Source of the DNA: an uncultured Candidatus Saccharibacteria bacterium | GTDB taxonomy: Bacteria > Patescibacteriota > Saccharimonadia > Saccharimonadales > Saccharimonadaceae | Assembly (NCBI GenBank): GCA_948614045.1 | Contig: CAPFSK010000006.1 | Span: 1 to 52,715 of the forward strand | Direction: 5' to 3' | DNA: 52,715 nucleotides | In this document: positions 24,134 through 32,636 of the stretch, piece after piece | How positions within the stretch are numbered: position 1 is the first letter of the stretch | How the letters are laid out: each line of letters opens with the position of its first letter | Translations under genes and position numbers: made by a program | Notes under the pieces: generated by a model | Databases searched by the model: none | What the model was told of the DNA's origin: nothing | What the model saw: only the letters and a program-made list of their open reading frames with translations

Positions 24134-24799
24134 CTATCCTTCCCAAATCCGAAATTTATCCCCCTCGACTCGCACTAGCTGATTATCATTCAGACAAATA
24201 ATTGGCTGCTCAATGCTATAAAACGCCTCTGGATTCTCTCGCAAAAACCTCGAAAACTTCTCCCGCTTTACCCCCTCCCGATTCCAATGCGGTTTAATCA
24301 AGAAATTCACCAAACCCAACCCCCGATAATCATCCAACTCTCCGACCTGCGCTAGCGCGTCTCCACTCATATATCTCTGGGCTGATATATCATTACTACA
24401 AACAATCGCCCCCGCACTCTCCCCAATATATAGCACACCCCGTTCAAAAGCTCGCCTTATCACCTCTCGAAAATTACACCCTTGCATCTGCTTCAAAAGA
24501 TGAAAATTGTTCCCTCCTTGCACAAACACCACATCTTTATCATGAAGTTCCGCCTCCACCTCATCTTCCATCTTCCCCTCAATATCATAGTCAAACACCT
24601 GCCATCCTCGCCTACCCAGCAACTCTCGCCCCTCAACAATCCAATCCCGCTTATCTGACGGATGCAAATTCCCCGCCGTAATAATATAAGAAATCCGAAT
24701 CTCACTCGCCTTCTTCCCAAGAAGACGTTCGATATCTTCCATGATCATCTCAGCCACGCCCTTTCCCCGAAAACTCGACGCCAAATACAAATTTTTCAT
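24134..24799 (-). CDS. Peptidase E-like (S51) protein
   Basis: 221 residues. VVFVQGGNNFHLLKQ and the nucleophile elbow YIGESAGAIVCS (Ser) are diagnostic of peptidase S51/dipeptidase E, which hydrolyses Asp-X dipeptides. A His in IKPHWNREG completes the likely triad. TATAAT and a GAGGGAGAAGAG stretch precede the start. First gene of the folC-methyltransferase-amidohydrolase operon. Confidence 0.85.
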   Translation of the reverse strand: MKNLYLASSFRGKGVAEMIMEDIERLLGKKASEIRISYIITAGNLHPSDKRDWIVEGRELLGRRGWQVFDYDIEGKMEDEVEAELHDKDVVFVQGGNNFHLLKQMQGCNFREVIRRAFERGVLYIGESAGAIVCSNDISAQRYMSGDALAQVGELDDYRGLGLVNFLIKPHWNREGVKREKFSRFLRENPEAFYSIEQPIICLNDNQLVRVEGDKFRIWEG

Positions 24800-24846
24800 C
24801 TCTTCTCCCTCTTTCCCTCATTATATCATCCCTAGGGGCGACAATC

Positions 24847-24932
24847 TTGCTTTTATTTTAAAACTTTGATAAGATAGGAATATTGTTATAGTTAATTACT
24901 TTCGCCGTTTGGCGAAAGTAATTTTTAGATCA
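24847..24932 (+). ncRNA. Convergent small RNA of toxin module 3
   Basis: TTGCTT (24847-24852), 17 nt, TAAGAT (24870-24875). It terminates in a perfect hairpin TTACTTTCGCC-GTTT-GGCGAAAGTAA followed by TTTTT. The hairpin is the antisense of the last codons of the tiny ORF. Confidence 0.6.
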
Positions 24933-24973
24933 GCTTTAGCTATATCGCCTTCGCATACAATCCGTATCACCAT
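24896..24973 (-). CDS. Tiny basic peptide, candidate type I toxin (module 3)
   Basis: 25 residues, MVIRIVCEGDIAKA then DLKITFAKRRK. AAAGGAG lies 6 nt before the ATG. It shares the leader sequence (CATAGGTGGGAGAAAGG) and DLKI-TF-KRR ending with the module at 37880. Short, cationic, with a beta-like centre. Confidence 0.55.
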   Translation of the reverse strand: MVIRIVCEGDIAKADLKITFAKRRK

Positions 24974-25031
24974 ACGCAACTCCTTTCTCCCACCTATGAC
25001 CAAGTTAAGCTACATGTCGCCCCTAGGGTTC

Positions 25032-25074
25032 AGACTAGCATAAAATTGAAATTTTTAGCAAGCACAAGTTCAAT
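25032..25074 (-). promoter_or_regulatory. Shared island promoter, copy 3
   Basis: TTGCTA (25061-25056), 18 nt, TAGTCT (25037-25032), upstream TTGAACTTGTGC. Confidence 0.68.
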
Positions 25075-25160
25075 CAAAAGTACACTTCGCCCACCATCAA
25101 CAAAACTAAACCCCGCCACAGCGAGCGGAATCTCAAAGATCGGCACTGAACCGGGTAACC

Positions 25161-25350
25161 CTAGAGGCAGCGGAGGGGGAAACCGCCATAGCGGTACCAA
25201 TTATTTGACGGATTGACATTCGTAGGATTCATGTTCAAGTTGTAAGCATTAGCCGCCGAGTAGGCCGTACGCGTCCAGTAATCGCCGTTGTATCCGGTAT
25301 TGTTGACATAGCCATTCGCAAGATGCATATACCCGCTACGGACAAAAGCC
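25161..25350 (-). pseudogene. Silent surface-protein cassette c5
   Basis: AFVRSGYMHL at the start, DYWTRTAYS, NPTNVNPSNN, end GFPLRCL-stop. The downstream tail (CCGGTTC-GTGCCGATCTTT, 25133-25153) matches that of c1. Only the short 5' block is present. Confidence 0.72.
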
Positions 25351-25359
25351 AATCACCAT

Positions 25360-25540
25360 TACCCTAGATGCGAAATTAGCAAGGAGTTACTTCTGCAACT
25401 TTTCGCCATAGCGAAAAACAGTCCCAACCTCAACCATTCTCCTAGAATTTCCGAGGGAACTCCACGATCTTTTAGAAACGAGAACATCCAGCGACCGGAG
25501 CCTGACCTCAAAATCACCCTCAGTTCCCATGGACTCATAC
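25360..25540 (-). ncRNA. Conserved leader of cassette 5 (leader family F, copy 2)
   Basis: Contains TCCATGGGAACT, GGTG, TTGAGGTCA, GCTCC and AAGATCGTGGAGTT in the same order and spacing as 1718-1830. It follows the Fic gene stop and leads into c5. It is not translated in any good frame. Confidence 0.4.
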
Positions 25541-25568
25541 CATCCACCCCCTAATTTTATCACATCCC

Positions 25569-26549
25569 TTATTCCAATATCCTGCACACCACCGCCGTTA
25601 TCAACCCCTTTTCTTTCGGCTCACTCTCCGCAATCATCAGCGTGAGCGCCACCAGCGCTCTGTCCGAGATCTTCGCCGTACCGTCTTTCATCAGCCCGTA
25701 TTCATTCATCGTGAGAAACACCATAAACAGCAGCGCCGCAATCCGCTTATTCCCATCAAAAAACGGATGATCTTTGATGATAAAGTATAGCAGATGAGCC
25801 GCTTTTTCTCCTACCGTCGGGTACATCTCTTCCCCGCCAAAACTCTGATAAATCGTCCTCAGAATCCCTTCAAACTGATCACCCCTCAGCTTCCCAAACA
25901 TCTCTCCCGCTCCTATCGCCTCCCTGAGTTGGTCAATCATCGCCACACACTCCCCCGCCTCCAGCATCTTCCGTGCTTTCGCCTCACTCCGCAGCCGCAC
26001 AAACCCCTCATCATATTCCCGCAGCGTCCGGAACGTCTCCGCGTACTGTGTAATAATTTCCAGCATCCTCTTCGCCTCATCGCCCATCAACTCATTCTGC
26101 ACCATCAATCGCCGTACTATTCCCAGCGCCCCCGCCGCCTCTTCCAACTTTTTCTGCGGCAACTCCGAGAGTCGCCGCTCATTCACCGCCACCCCACCAA
26201 CAATATAATTCTTCAAAATCTTCGTCGCCCAAATCCGGAAATCCGTCGCCTTCCGCGAGCTCACCCGATACCCGACCGATATAATCGCGTCAAGATTATA
26301 AACCTTCATCTTACGCGTCACTTCACGCCCGCCCTCATTTTGAACTTGTAAAAATTCTTTACAAGTTGCTTTCTCTTCCAGCTCCCCCTCATTATAAATC
26401 TTCCTCAAGTGAATCGTCACATTCTGCGGCGTCACATCGAACAAATCTGCCATCTGCGCCTGCGTCGCCCAAATCGTCTCCTCACCCGGATTCAGATTAA
26501 ACTGCACATTCTTCCCGCCCGTCTCATAAATTATAATCTCTTTTTCCAT
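25569..26549 (-). CDS. RhuM-type N domain fused to Fic/Doc domain
   Basis: 326 residues. The N-terminal half has ATQAQMADLFDVTPQNVTIHLRKIY (phage-antirepressor/RhuM type) and YNLDAIISVGYRVSSRKATDFRIWATKIL. The C-terminal Fic motif HPFFDGNKRIA (HxFxDGNxR) is complete, so AMP- or phosphate transfer is chemically possible. Such fusions occur in toxin-antitoxin and virulence-associated loci. The promoter TTGTAA-N17-TACAAT at about 26595 overlaps one AACTTGTAA palindrome, and a second palindrome lies inside the gene (26342-26368). It is flanked by cassettes c5 and c6. Confidence 0.85.
   Translation of the reverse strand: MEKEIIIYETGGKNVQFNLNPGEETIWATQAQMADLFDVTPQNVTIHLRKIYNEGELEEKATCKEFLQVQNEGGREVTRKMKVYNLDAIISVGYRVSSRKATDFRIWATKILKNYIVGGVAVNERRLSELPQKKLEEAAGALGIVRRLMVQNELMGDEAKRMLEIITQYAETFRTLREYDEGFVRLRSEAKARKMLEAGECVAMIDQLREAIGAGEMFGKLRGDQFEGILRTIYQSFGGEEMYPTVGEKAAHLLYFIIKDHPFFDGNKRIAALLFMVFLTMNEYGLMKDGTAKISDRALVALTLMIAESEPKEKGLITAVVCRILE
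26343..26367. repeat. AACTTGTA palindrome inside the RhuM-Fic gene
   Basis: AACTTGTAA and TTACAAGTT, 9-bp arms and a 7-nt spacer, within the codons for TCKEFLQ. It could be an intragenic operator or a recombination site. Confidence 0.6.
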
Positions 26550-26616
26550 TCTACCTCACTTAGAATCTTAATTAACTATCTTTATTGTATCTCATACCCC
26601 TGTTATTTACAACCCC

Positions 26617-26639
26617 AACTTGTAACGCCATTACAAGTT
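26617..26639. repeat. AACTTGTA palindrome upstream of RhuM-Fic
   Basis: AACTTGTAA-CGCCA-TTACAAGTT. It is the same size as the copies next to cassettes and covers the sequence just upstream of the Fic -35 box, so an operator role is plausible. Confidence 0.65.
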
Positions 26640-26676
26640 CAAAAATAATCCTCCACATCACAGCACCGCCCTCTCC

Positions 26677-26895
26677 GGCGCCACCACCATAGTACAGTTA
26701 CCATTGGCTTTTGTCCGTAGTGGATGGTTGCAGCTCGATGGCGGACAAATCAGCCACGTCGGATATGAGGTGACCATGCGATCTCGAGTCTCTCATTCGT
26801 CTAATACTACTTATGTTTTATACTCTCATCCTACTAGTTCTGGAACATCCTATAGCGGACCGCGTTATAACGGGCTTTCCCTCCGCTGGCTCTGA
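26677..26895 (+). pseudogene. Silent surface-protein cassette c6
   Basis: Full 5' block (SGATTIVQLPLAFVRSGW), then a poorly conserved interior in which the usual YYWSRT is TMRSRV, and the end NGLSLRWL-stop with the Cys changed to Trp. A degenerate member. Confidence 0.7.
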
Positions 26896-26932
26896 CCAGA
26901 TTAAAATCAAAGATTCATGTTATATTAAAAAC

Positions 26933-27325
26933 ATGGAAAAAGAATTACACTTAGCCAACGGCGAAACAATCACGCTAAACCTACAGACAGAAAAACTACC
27001 GTACCAGTTAAAAGTCTACTACGACGAAGTTGGCGAGCTAATACCCGGATTCTTCCGTCGCCCCGATGACTTATACTATGGGCTAGACCTCTTCATCGAC
27101 ATGACAACCTACGATATTCTGTGTGATATCGTACATCGCCTACAACTCGCTGCGCGTGACCAACTAGAAATCGTACTAGCCGTATTAAATATGGCACAAA
27201 ATCGCAAAGGAATCACAAAACAAACCGGCCCTGCTACCCGAGCAGAAGTCATCAACCGCCACACTGGCCAAGTCATCGTCAGCACAGCACAAAACGACGG
27301 AAGTCCCGAAACGAACGAAATCTGA
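26933..27325 (+). CDS. Hypothetical protein
   Basis: 130 residues beginning MEKELHLANGETITLNL. No family is recognised. The middle is a mixed alpha/beta sequence (VYYDEVGELIPGFFRRPDD) and the end is polar. An extended -10 (TGTTATATT) lies 6 nt before the ATG, so the mRNA is leaderless. It starts 38 nt after cassette c6. In 27326-27541 only a hairpin (ACGGCG...CGCCGT, about 27482-27513) is seen. Confidence 0.6.
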   Translation: MEKELHLANGETITLNLQTEKLPYQLKVYYDEVGELIPGFFRRPDDLYYGLDLFIDMTTYDILCDIVHRLQLAARDQLEIVLAVLNMAQNRKGITKQTGPATRAEVINRHTGQVIVSTAQNDGSPETNEI

Positions 27326-27541
27326 ACCCAAATAACAAAGTCAATATCGACACAACACAAAACTCGAGAACGACGGTATTTTCGATGCAGTACAAGAATG
27401 AACTGAACCGTGTAGTTTCTAAAAGAAACGCTCGCGGAAAGATTCGAAGAATCTGAGTAGCGAAAGAAGCCGCACTACAAAGTACGGCGCCTGAGCAACG
27501 CAAGCTCAAACGCCGTAATGCGCGAAAAAACCTAGCTCTCC

Positions 27542-28102
27542 TTACTTCTGTCGTTCCCGATATCCGTACGTCTCCGTATCGACACTTACGACATCCCCCT
27601 GCTTGATAAATGCCGGTACCTTGATCACCACCCCCGTCTCGAGCGTCGCATCCTTCTGCACTGAGCTCGTCGTATCACCTTTAACCACATCCTCGGTATA
27701 AGTCACCTTCAGCCAAATATTCTTCGGCAGTACCAAGTTAATCGGCGTACCATTATAGAACTGAATTTCCATCTCATCGCCATCACGCATGAAATCTTTC
27801 ATATCCCCCACCATCTCCGCATTCAGCTCATACTGCTCAAACGTCTCCGGATCCATGAAATAAAACTTCTCATCATCCTTGTAGAGATACTGCACTTTCT
27901 TTGTCGTGACCTCCGCCGGCTCAATTTTTTCCTGACCCTTAAAAGTCTTCGGCAACAGCGCACCCGTCATCAAGTTCTTCACCTTGACATTCACAATCGA
28001 GCCACCCCGCCCCATCACTTTCTGCGAATACTCGACAACCTTATACGGCTGTCCATCCAGCGTAATCAGCACATTTTTCTTCAAATCGGTTGGACCATAC
28101 AT
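27542..28102 (-). CDS. efp: Translation elongation factor P
   Basis: 186 residues, three OB-like domains. N-terminal KKNVLITLDGQPYKVVEY, middle YLYKDDEKFYFMDPETFEQY, C-terminal VVIKVPAFIKQGDVVSVDT. EF-P relieves ribosome stalling at polyproline. The tip loop reads VMGRGGS, with Arg at residue 32 where many bacteria have a modified Lys. AAAGGG precedes the ATG. Confidence 0.95.
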   Translation of the reverse strand: MYGPTDLKKNVLITLDGQPYKVVEYSQKVMGRGGSIVNVKVKNLMTGALLPKTFKGQEKIEPAEVTTKKVQYLYKDDEKFYFMDPETFEQYELNAEMVGDMKDFMRDGDEMEIQFYNGTPINLVLPKNIWLKVTYTEDVVKGDTTSSVQKDATLETGVVIKVPAFIKQGDVVSVDTETYGYRERQK

Positions 28103-28154
28103 CTATAGTTTACCCTTTCTCTTCAAAATTATATTTCGCTCTAGAAACTAGCCC

Positions 28155-28352
28155 TTAGTTACTAGCCACAAACGGCAACAACGCTAGATGCCTCGCCCGC
28201 TTCACCGCCACAGCCAACTGCCGTTGCTGTTTCGCCGTCAAGCCAGTTTTAGAAATCGGCTCAATCCGACCATAAATGTCAATATAGTGCTGCAACGTCT
28301 TTACGTCGCGATAATCAAAATACAAATTTGGATTAACTTTTGCTTTTCTCAT
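28155..28352 (-). CDS. rpsR: 30S ribosomal protein S18
   Basis: 65 residues. FDYRDVKTLQHYIDIYGRI and RQLAVAVKRARHLALLPF are diagnostic. Near normal bacterial length. Conserved gene order rpsF-ssb-rpsR is kept. Confidence 0.97.
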   Translation of the reverse strand: MRKAKVNPNLYFDYRDVKTLQHYIDIYGRIEPISKTGLTAKQQRQLAVAVKRARHLALLPFVASN

Positions 28353-28385
28353 TTTTATACTCTCCTTTTAACCTATCTGCCACCC

Positions 28386-28874
28386 TTAGAATGGAATTTC
28401 ATCCAGATTAATCTGATCATCTGGCACATCGTCCGGCACAATATCACTACCAGTGTCTACGTCTTCGGTTGCCGCCGCAGCCTTACTGCCACCGCCTCGG
28501 CTTCCGCCACCATAGCTCCCACCGCCATTACCACCATTATTATTCCCGCCAATAAACGAGAAATCTTCGACAACAATCTCAGTCCGCGACCTTCGCTGGC
28601 CAGAATTTTTATCTTCCCAGCTCCGCTGCTCAAGCCTCCCCGAGACCAACAACTGCGAACCTTTTTTGATATACTGACTAATAATTTCCGCTGACTTCCC
28701 CCACGCCACACAGTCCAAGTACGACACCTGGTCCTGCTGCGCACCGCTCGAATCTTTGTATGAACGGTTCACCGCAATCGCAAAACTACAGACTTGCGAA
28801 CCGCTCGGAGTCGTCCGCATCTCTGGGTCGCGCGTTACGTTCCCCGCAATAATCGCCTTACTAAATCCGCGCAC
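28386..28874 (-). CDS. ssb: Single-stranded DNA-binding protein
   Basis: 162 residues. OB fold (AIIAGNVTRDPEMRTTPSG, YLDCVAWGKSAEII, LVSGRLEQRSWEDK), a Gly/Asn-rich linker and an acidic end INLDEIPF, the protein-interaction tip. It overlaps rpsF by one base. Confidence 0.97.
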   Translation of the reverse strand: MRGFSKAIIAGNVTRDPEMRTTPSGSQVCSFAIAVNRSYKDSSGAQQDQVSYLDCVAWGKSAEIISQYIKKGSQLLVSGRLEQRSWEDKNSGQRRSRTEIVVEDFSFIGGNNNGGNGGGSYGGGSRGGGSKAAAATEDVDTGSDIVPDDVPDDQINLDEIPF

Positions 28875-29239
28875 TATTTCTCCTCCTCAGCTTCCGTCTC
28901 CGCATCATCCCCATGCGCTTTGCGGGCCGCCTGTTTCGCTTCAGCCTTGAGTTTCCGCTCATCGACCGTCACGAGCAAATGTCGCAAGATTTCATCCGTG
29001 ATATTGAACACGCTTTCGATCTTTGCTGGCGCTTCCGCTGGCAATTCAAGCTCATAGTAATAATAAACCGCAAAATCCTGACCCTTAATCGGATAAGCCA
29101 ATCGCTTCTTCCCGTCGTTTTGCTCTTTAGTAATCTTTCCCCCATTCTTCTCCACTAGCTCTTTAACTTTGCTAGTTGCTGGCTCAAGATTCATCTCCAA
29201 ATCTGGGTGAATCAGAACTGTAAGTTCGTAATTTTTCAT
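28874..29239 (-). CDS. rpsF: 30S ribosomal protein S6
   Basis: 121 residues. NYELTVLIHPDLE, KRLAYPIKGQDFAVYYYYEL and the typical end with a charged Glu/Ala-rich tail. The ribosome site AAAGGAG precedes the ATG. The ~100-nt upstream leader (29240-29330) contains CCG in a possible hairpin, as in S6:S18 autoregulatory leaders; this is only suggestive. Confidence 0.95.
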   Translation of the reverse strand: MKNYELTVLIHPDLEMNLEPATSKVKELVEKNGGKITKEQNDGKKRLAYPIKGQDFAVYYYYELELPAEAPAKIESVFNITDEILRHLLVTVDERKLKAEAKQAARKAHGDDAETEAEEEK

Positions 29240-29341
29240 TACACTCCTTTGGTTAAAGCAAGCACGGCTCCAATGCCATCATCAAATCCGGCAAACACCT
29301 GCTCACTGAGTTAATATACCTTACAAGTATATCACTTCTCT

Positions 29342-31651
29342 TTAACCTTGTCCACCCCCGTTTGCCAACTGGTCAAACTCTTCCATGCTTGTAATCAACA
29401 CGTCGCGCGGTTTATGCCCATTCGCCGGCCCAATCACCCCAATCTCCTCCAGCCATATCGCCAACCCCGAAACAAAGCCGTGCCCCTTCCCTAGCCACGT
29501 CTGCAGCGAAGCCGTCGAAAACTTTCCATTTTTAAGCGTAATCTCAATCGCTTTCCGCACTACCGGATCCTCCGGCTTAAATCTCCCACTCAGGTCAATT
29601 CCACCATCACTCCCCATGCTCACCCCCTTAATCTGCACCTGCTGTGCCACCACCTCATCGTTATATTCTGGCGCCCTCTGCGCTCTCAAGAAATCTGTCA
29701 CCTTCGCCACATCTTCATCACTCGCCCATGCCCCCTGGATTCGTCGCGGCTTCCCCATCATTTCCGTCGTCAGCATCAGCATATCGCCTTTCCCGAGCAG
29801 CTTCTCCGCTCCCGTCATATCAAGCATCACGCGCGAGTCAATCTGGCTCCCCACTGCGAACGCAATCCTTCCCGGAATATTCGCCTTAATCAACCCAGTA
29901 ATGACTTTCACTTCCGGCCTCTGCGTCGCCAGCACCAAGTGAATCCCCGCCGCACGCCCTTTCTGCGCAATCCGCACAATCGGCATTTCGAGATCCTTCC
30001 CCGCCATCATCATCAAATCCGCCATCTCGTCAATCAAAATCACAATATACGGCATCTGCTCACCCTTATTTTCTGCGTCTCCTTCCGCCTTTTTCGCCAT
30101 CTTCGCGTTATAATCGACGATATTCTTCACTCGCTCTTCCGCCATCAGCGTATAGCGTTTTTCCATCTCATTCACCGCCCACTTCATTGCACTCAGCGCC
30201 TTATCTACCTGAGTAATAATCGGCGTGAGCAAATGTGGAATCCCATCATACTGTGCCATCTCCACCTGCTTCGGATCTACAATAATCAGCTTCATATCAC
30301 TCGGCGCATTCCGATACAGTAGCGAAGAAATCAACGTATTCGTCATTACCGACTTACCCGAACCCGTCGTACCTGCAATGAGAAGGTGTGGCATCTTCGC
30401 CAAATTCCCCACTACTGCCTTACCAGAAATATCTTTTCCTACTGCAAACGTCAGCGGCTCCGTCGCATTCTTCCATTCCTTACTCTCCAGCACCCCGCGC
30501 AACCGCACATCCGCCGATTTCGCATTCGGAAGTTCCACCCCCACCGACCGCGTCCCCGGAATCGGTGCTTCAATCCTAATCTTGTCCACCGCTAGATTCA
30601 ACGCCAACTCTTTATCACGCGCCAAAATCTTCGACAAATTCACCCCCTGCGGCGGCTTCATTGTATATTGCGTCACTCTCGGGCCAACATTCGCCCCCTC
30701 CATCTCGACATCAATCCCGAACTCCCCCAGTGTCGTCTTAATAATATCCGCATTCTGCTGTATATCCCCCGGATTCGCTGGCGACTGTTTTTTCTCCAAT
30801 AAATCAATACTCGGTCGCTTCCAATTCGGATCATTCACTGCTACGAGCGCCCGCTCCGGTTCTGGCGCCGCTACCGCTCCAGGCACCATCGCACCAGCTC
30901 CCGCCAACTTCGCTGCTTTTCCAAGCTTCATCTTCCCTACCGGCTTCGCTACTTCCGCTTCCGTTTCTTCTGCAATCGCCACCCCCTTATTAATCTTCAA
31001 CTTCCCATCCTTATGCTCCGCTACGTCTCCATCTTTCGCGCCCCGCCGCATCACCTTCTCATTCTGTTCATCTTCCTTCTCGCTTGTATGGAACATCCGT
31101 CCAATCGCTCGGAACACCGTCACCGGATTCGTCTGCAAAATAAACATCGCTGTGACAAACATCAATACAATATATATTAATACTGCCGCCGCATGCCCTA
31201 ACTGCAGCATAAAATCATTCATCCATTCGCCCAACATACCACCCGTCGGCACATTCACTCCGTGCGTCGGCACACCAGCTAACCCTGACACCCATACGAT
31301 CATCAGTAGCGACGCCACCCACATTACCACCGGCAACCGATTATCCTCACTCCGAAATATCTTTACCGCGAGCCACACCAGCAGTGCCGGTATCAAGAAC
31401 TCCGCATACCCAATCCCCCGGTAAATCGTCCCATCAATCGCTTTCAATACTGGTCCACCATCCCCCAGCCAATTAAAAATAAACACCACCGCTAGCACTA
31501 ACATCAAAACCGCCATTACCTGCCGCCAAAAACCACCCGGCAGCTCATGCTCCGGCGCGACTTCCTTCGCCCGCGCTTTCACACTCTTTGCACTACGTGT
31601 AGATTTCTTCTTTCCAGACGCTTTTTTCGGCGCCGACCTCCGTTTTGCCAT
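29342..31651 (-). CDS. ftsK: DNA translocase FtsK/SpoIIIE
   Basis: 769 residues: a basic start, four transmembrane helices (about 40-190), a short linker (about 100 residues), then the motor: DVRLRGVLES, Walker A AGTTGSGKSVMTN, IIVDPKQVEMAQYDGIPHLLTP, Walker B YIVILIDEMADLMM, and a C-terminal gamma winged helix (STASLQTWLGKGHGFVSGLAIWLEEIG). It pumps DNA at the septum and activates Xer recombination, and a Xer gene is present at 5444. Confidence 0.95.
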   Translation of the reverse strand: MAKRRSAPKKASGKKKSTRSAKSVKARAKEVAPEHELPGGFWRQVMAVLMLVLAVVFIFNWLGDGGPVLKAIDGTIYRGIGYAEFLIPALLVWLAVKIFRSEDNRLPVVMWVASLLMIVWVSGLAGVPTHGVNVPTGGMLGEWMNDFMLQLGHAAAVLIYIVLMFVTAMFILQTNPVTVFRAIGRMFHTSEKEDEQNEKVMRRGAKDGDVAEHKDGKLKINKGVAIAEETEAEVAKPVGKMKLGKAAKLAGAGAMVPGAVAAPEPERALVAVNDPNWKRPSIDLLEKKQSPANPGDIQQNADIIKTTLGEFGIDVEMEGANVGPRVTQYTMKPPQGVNLSKILARDKELALNLAVDKIRIEAPIPGTRSVGVELPNAKSADVRLRGVLESKEWKNATEPLTFAVGKDISGKAVVGNLAKMPHLLIAGTTGSGKSVMTNTLISSLLYRNAPSDMKLIIVDPKQVEMAQYDGIPHLLTPIITQVDKALSAMKWAVNEMEKRYTLMAEERVKNIVDYNAKMAKKAEGDAENKGEQMPYIVILIDEMADLMMMAGKDLEMPIVRIAQKGRAAGIHLVLATQRPEVKVITGLIKANIPGRIAFAVGSQIDSRVMLDMTGAEKLLGKGDMLMLTTEMMGKPRRIQGAWASDEDVAKVTDFLRAQRAPEYNDEVVAQQVQIKGVSMGSDGGIDLSGRFKPEDPVVRKAIEITLKNGKFSTASLQTWLGKGHGFVSGLAIWLEEIGVIGPANGHKPRDVLITSMEEFDQLANGGGQG

Positions 31652-31741
31652 ATGTGTACATTATACATCAATCTTCCAATTTTCCAAACCCCTTACGTAC
31701 ATGTTATAATGTTATCAAATAATCTAAGCAGCGAGCATCAC

Positions 31742-32002
31742 ATGGAAAACATCACTCAAAACCTTCCCGACGTCGACATCGACCAAGTCACCGAAGCCAG
31801 CCAACAAGTCGCAAACGGCGCCACTGACACCGTTAAAAGTATCAGCGATTACTTCGGCGTCGACACTCTTATCATTTGGCTAGTTGCGCTCGTTGCCATC
31901 GTTTTCGTTTGGCGCGTCTTCAAGAAACTCGGCAAAATCGCCCTCATCCTCATCATTGTCGCCATCATCGTCGCCGCCACTGCCGGCACTTTCTTCCTTT
32001 AA
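31742..32002 (+). CDS. Small two-helix membrane protein
   Basis: 86 residues from ATG 31742 (MENITQNLPDVDIDQVTEAS). A polar N terminus, then hydrophobic helices at about 41-58 (LIIWLVALVAIVFVWRVF) and 65-84. TATAAT near 31703-31709 and a leader precede it. Earlier in-frame starts overlap the promoter or the ftsK 5' end and are rejected. Unknown function. Confidence 0.65.
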   Translation: MENITQNLPDVDIDQVTEASQQVANGATDTVKSISDYFGVDTLIIWLVALVAIVFVWRVFKKLGKIALILIIVAIIVAATAGTFFL

Positions 32003-32033
32003 TTAAATATGTAGAGCAATGAGCATTTTCCGC

Positions 32034-32127
32034 TTGCCATAATCGTTTTAGCAAGGTACAATTAACTTAGGAAGAATGATTACCCTTTGTTGACAATCGT
32101 AATGATGACAACTTGGGTAATTTTTTG
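32034..32127 (+). ncRNA. Convergent small RNA of toxin module 4
   Basis: TTGCCA (32034-32039), 17 nt, TACAAT (32057-32062). The transcript ends at the hairpin ATTACCC...GGGTAAT with TTTTTT (32079-32125). It overlaps the last ~15 codons of the tiny ORF in antisense and closely resembles the RNA at 4459. Confidence 0.6.
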
Positions 32128-32187
32128 TGAAGTCCGCCGCGAACGATTACGCCACTTCTTCCACAAGAAAAGAATCAGTTTTAACAT
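32080..32187 (-). CDS. Tiny basic peptide, candidate type I toxin (module 4)
   Basis: 35 residues, MLKLILFLWKKWRNRSRRT and then KITQVVIITIVNKG. AAGGAA lies 8 nt before the ATG. The N-terminal helix is hydrophobic and tryptophan-rich, followed by an Arg cluster, which resembles membrane-active type I toxins. Paralogue of 4506-4637. Confidence 0.62.
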   Translation of the reverse strand: MLKLILFLWKKWRNRSRRTSQKITQVVIITIVNKG

Positions 32188-32319
32188 GCTTAGCGTTCCT
32201 TTTGTTTTAGTGTTTTAACTTACGTTCAAACACTCCAAAAAGCCTAGATCCTCCACACTCCATCTTTTAACTCCACACCCTACCCCACAAAATGACCAAC
32301 TACCCATTGCTCTGTAGCA

Positions 32320-32362
32320 AGCCTACCACAAATCAAAAGATTTTAACAAGCACAAGTTTGAT
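32320..32362 (-). promoter_or_regulatory. Shared island promoter, copy 4
   Basis: TTGTTA (32349-32344), 18 nt, TAGGCT (32325-32320), upstream TCAAACTTGTGC. Inverted copies of AGAGCAATG at 32014-32022 and 32306-32314 bracket the module. Confidence 0.66.
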
Positions 32363-32388
32363 GTTTTTCGTCCTTCCTTTTTCCTCCA

Positions 32389-32593
32389 TTAGGCACTACC
32401 TGGGTAGAGGCAGCGGAGGGGGAAACCACGCCAACGAAAACCACTACCAGACGGAGAAACATTTGCTGTATTAAAATTAAGAAAACGCGCATCAGAACTA
32501 GAAATAGCAATAGATGAACGATAGTATCCGTAGTAGCCGAAATTGGCTACAGTGGCATCCGCAATACTGATGCTACCGCTACGGACAAAAGCC
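32389..32593 (-). pseudogene. Silent surface-protein cassette c7
   Basis: 67 open codons: AFVRSGSISI, YYGYYRSS, NTANVSPSG, end FPLRCLYPGSA-stop, then the 3' block TGGAGGAAAAAGG. The frame has no start codon. The toxin-module promoter begins within 50 bp after the stop. Confidence 0.72.
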
Positions 32594-32636
32594 AGTTGAA
32601 CAAACCTACAGCCTGAACCTCAGACTACCACATAAA

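Larger units (their letters stand above)
24830..25028. repeat. Perfect 14-bp inverted repeats bounding toxin module 3
   Basis: CCCTAGGGGCGACA at 24830-24843 and its exact complement at 25015-25028. The left copy also abuts the -10 region of the peptidase gene. Related but less perfect repeats bracket modules 1, 2, 4 and 5. In RNA from the shared promoter they would pair the 5' and 3' ends. Confidence 0.75.

Noticed and set aside
27279..27509. 76-residue ORF between the hypothetical gene and efp
   Set aside because: No ribosome site and overlaps the end of the gene on the other strand; low-complexity look.
30225..31424. 399-residue ORF opposite ftsK
   Set aside because: Shadow frame on the other strand of a certain gene.
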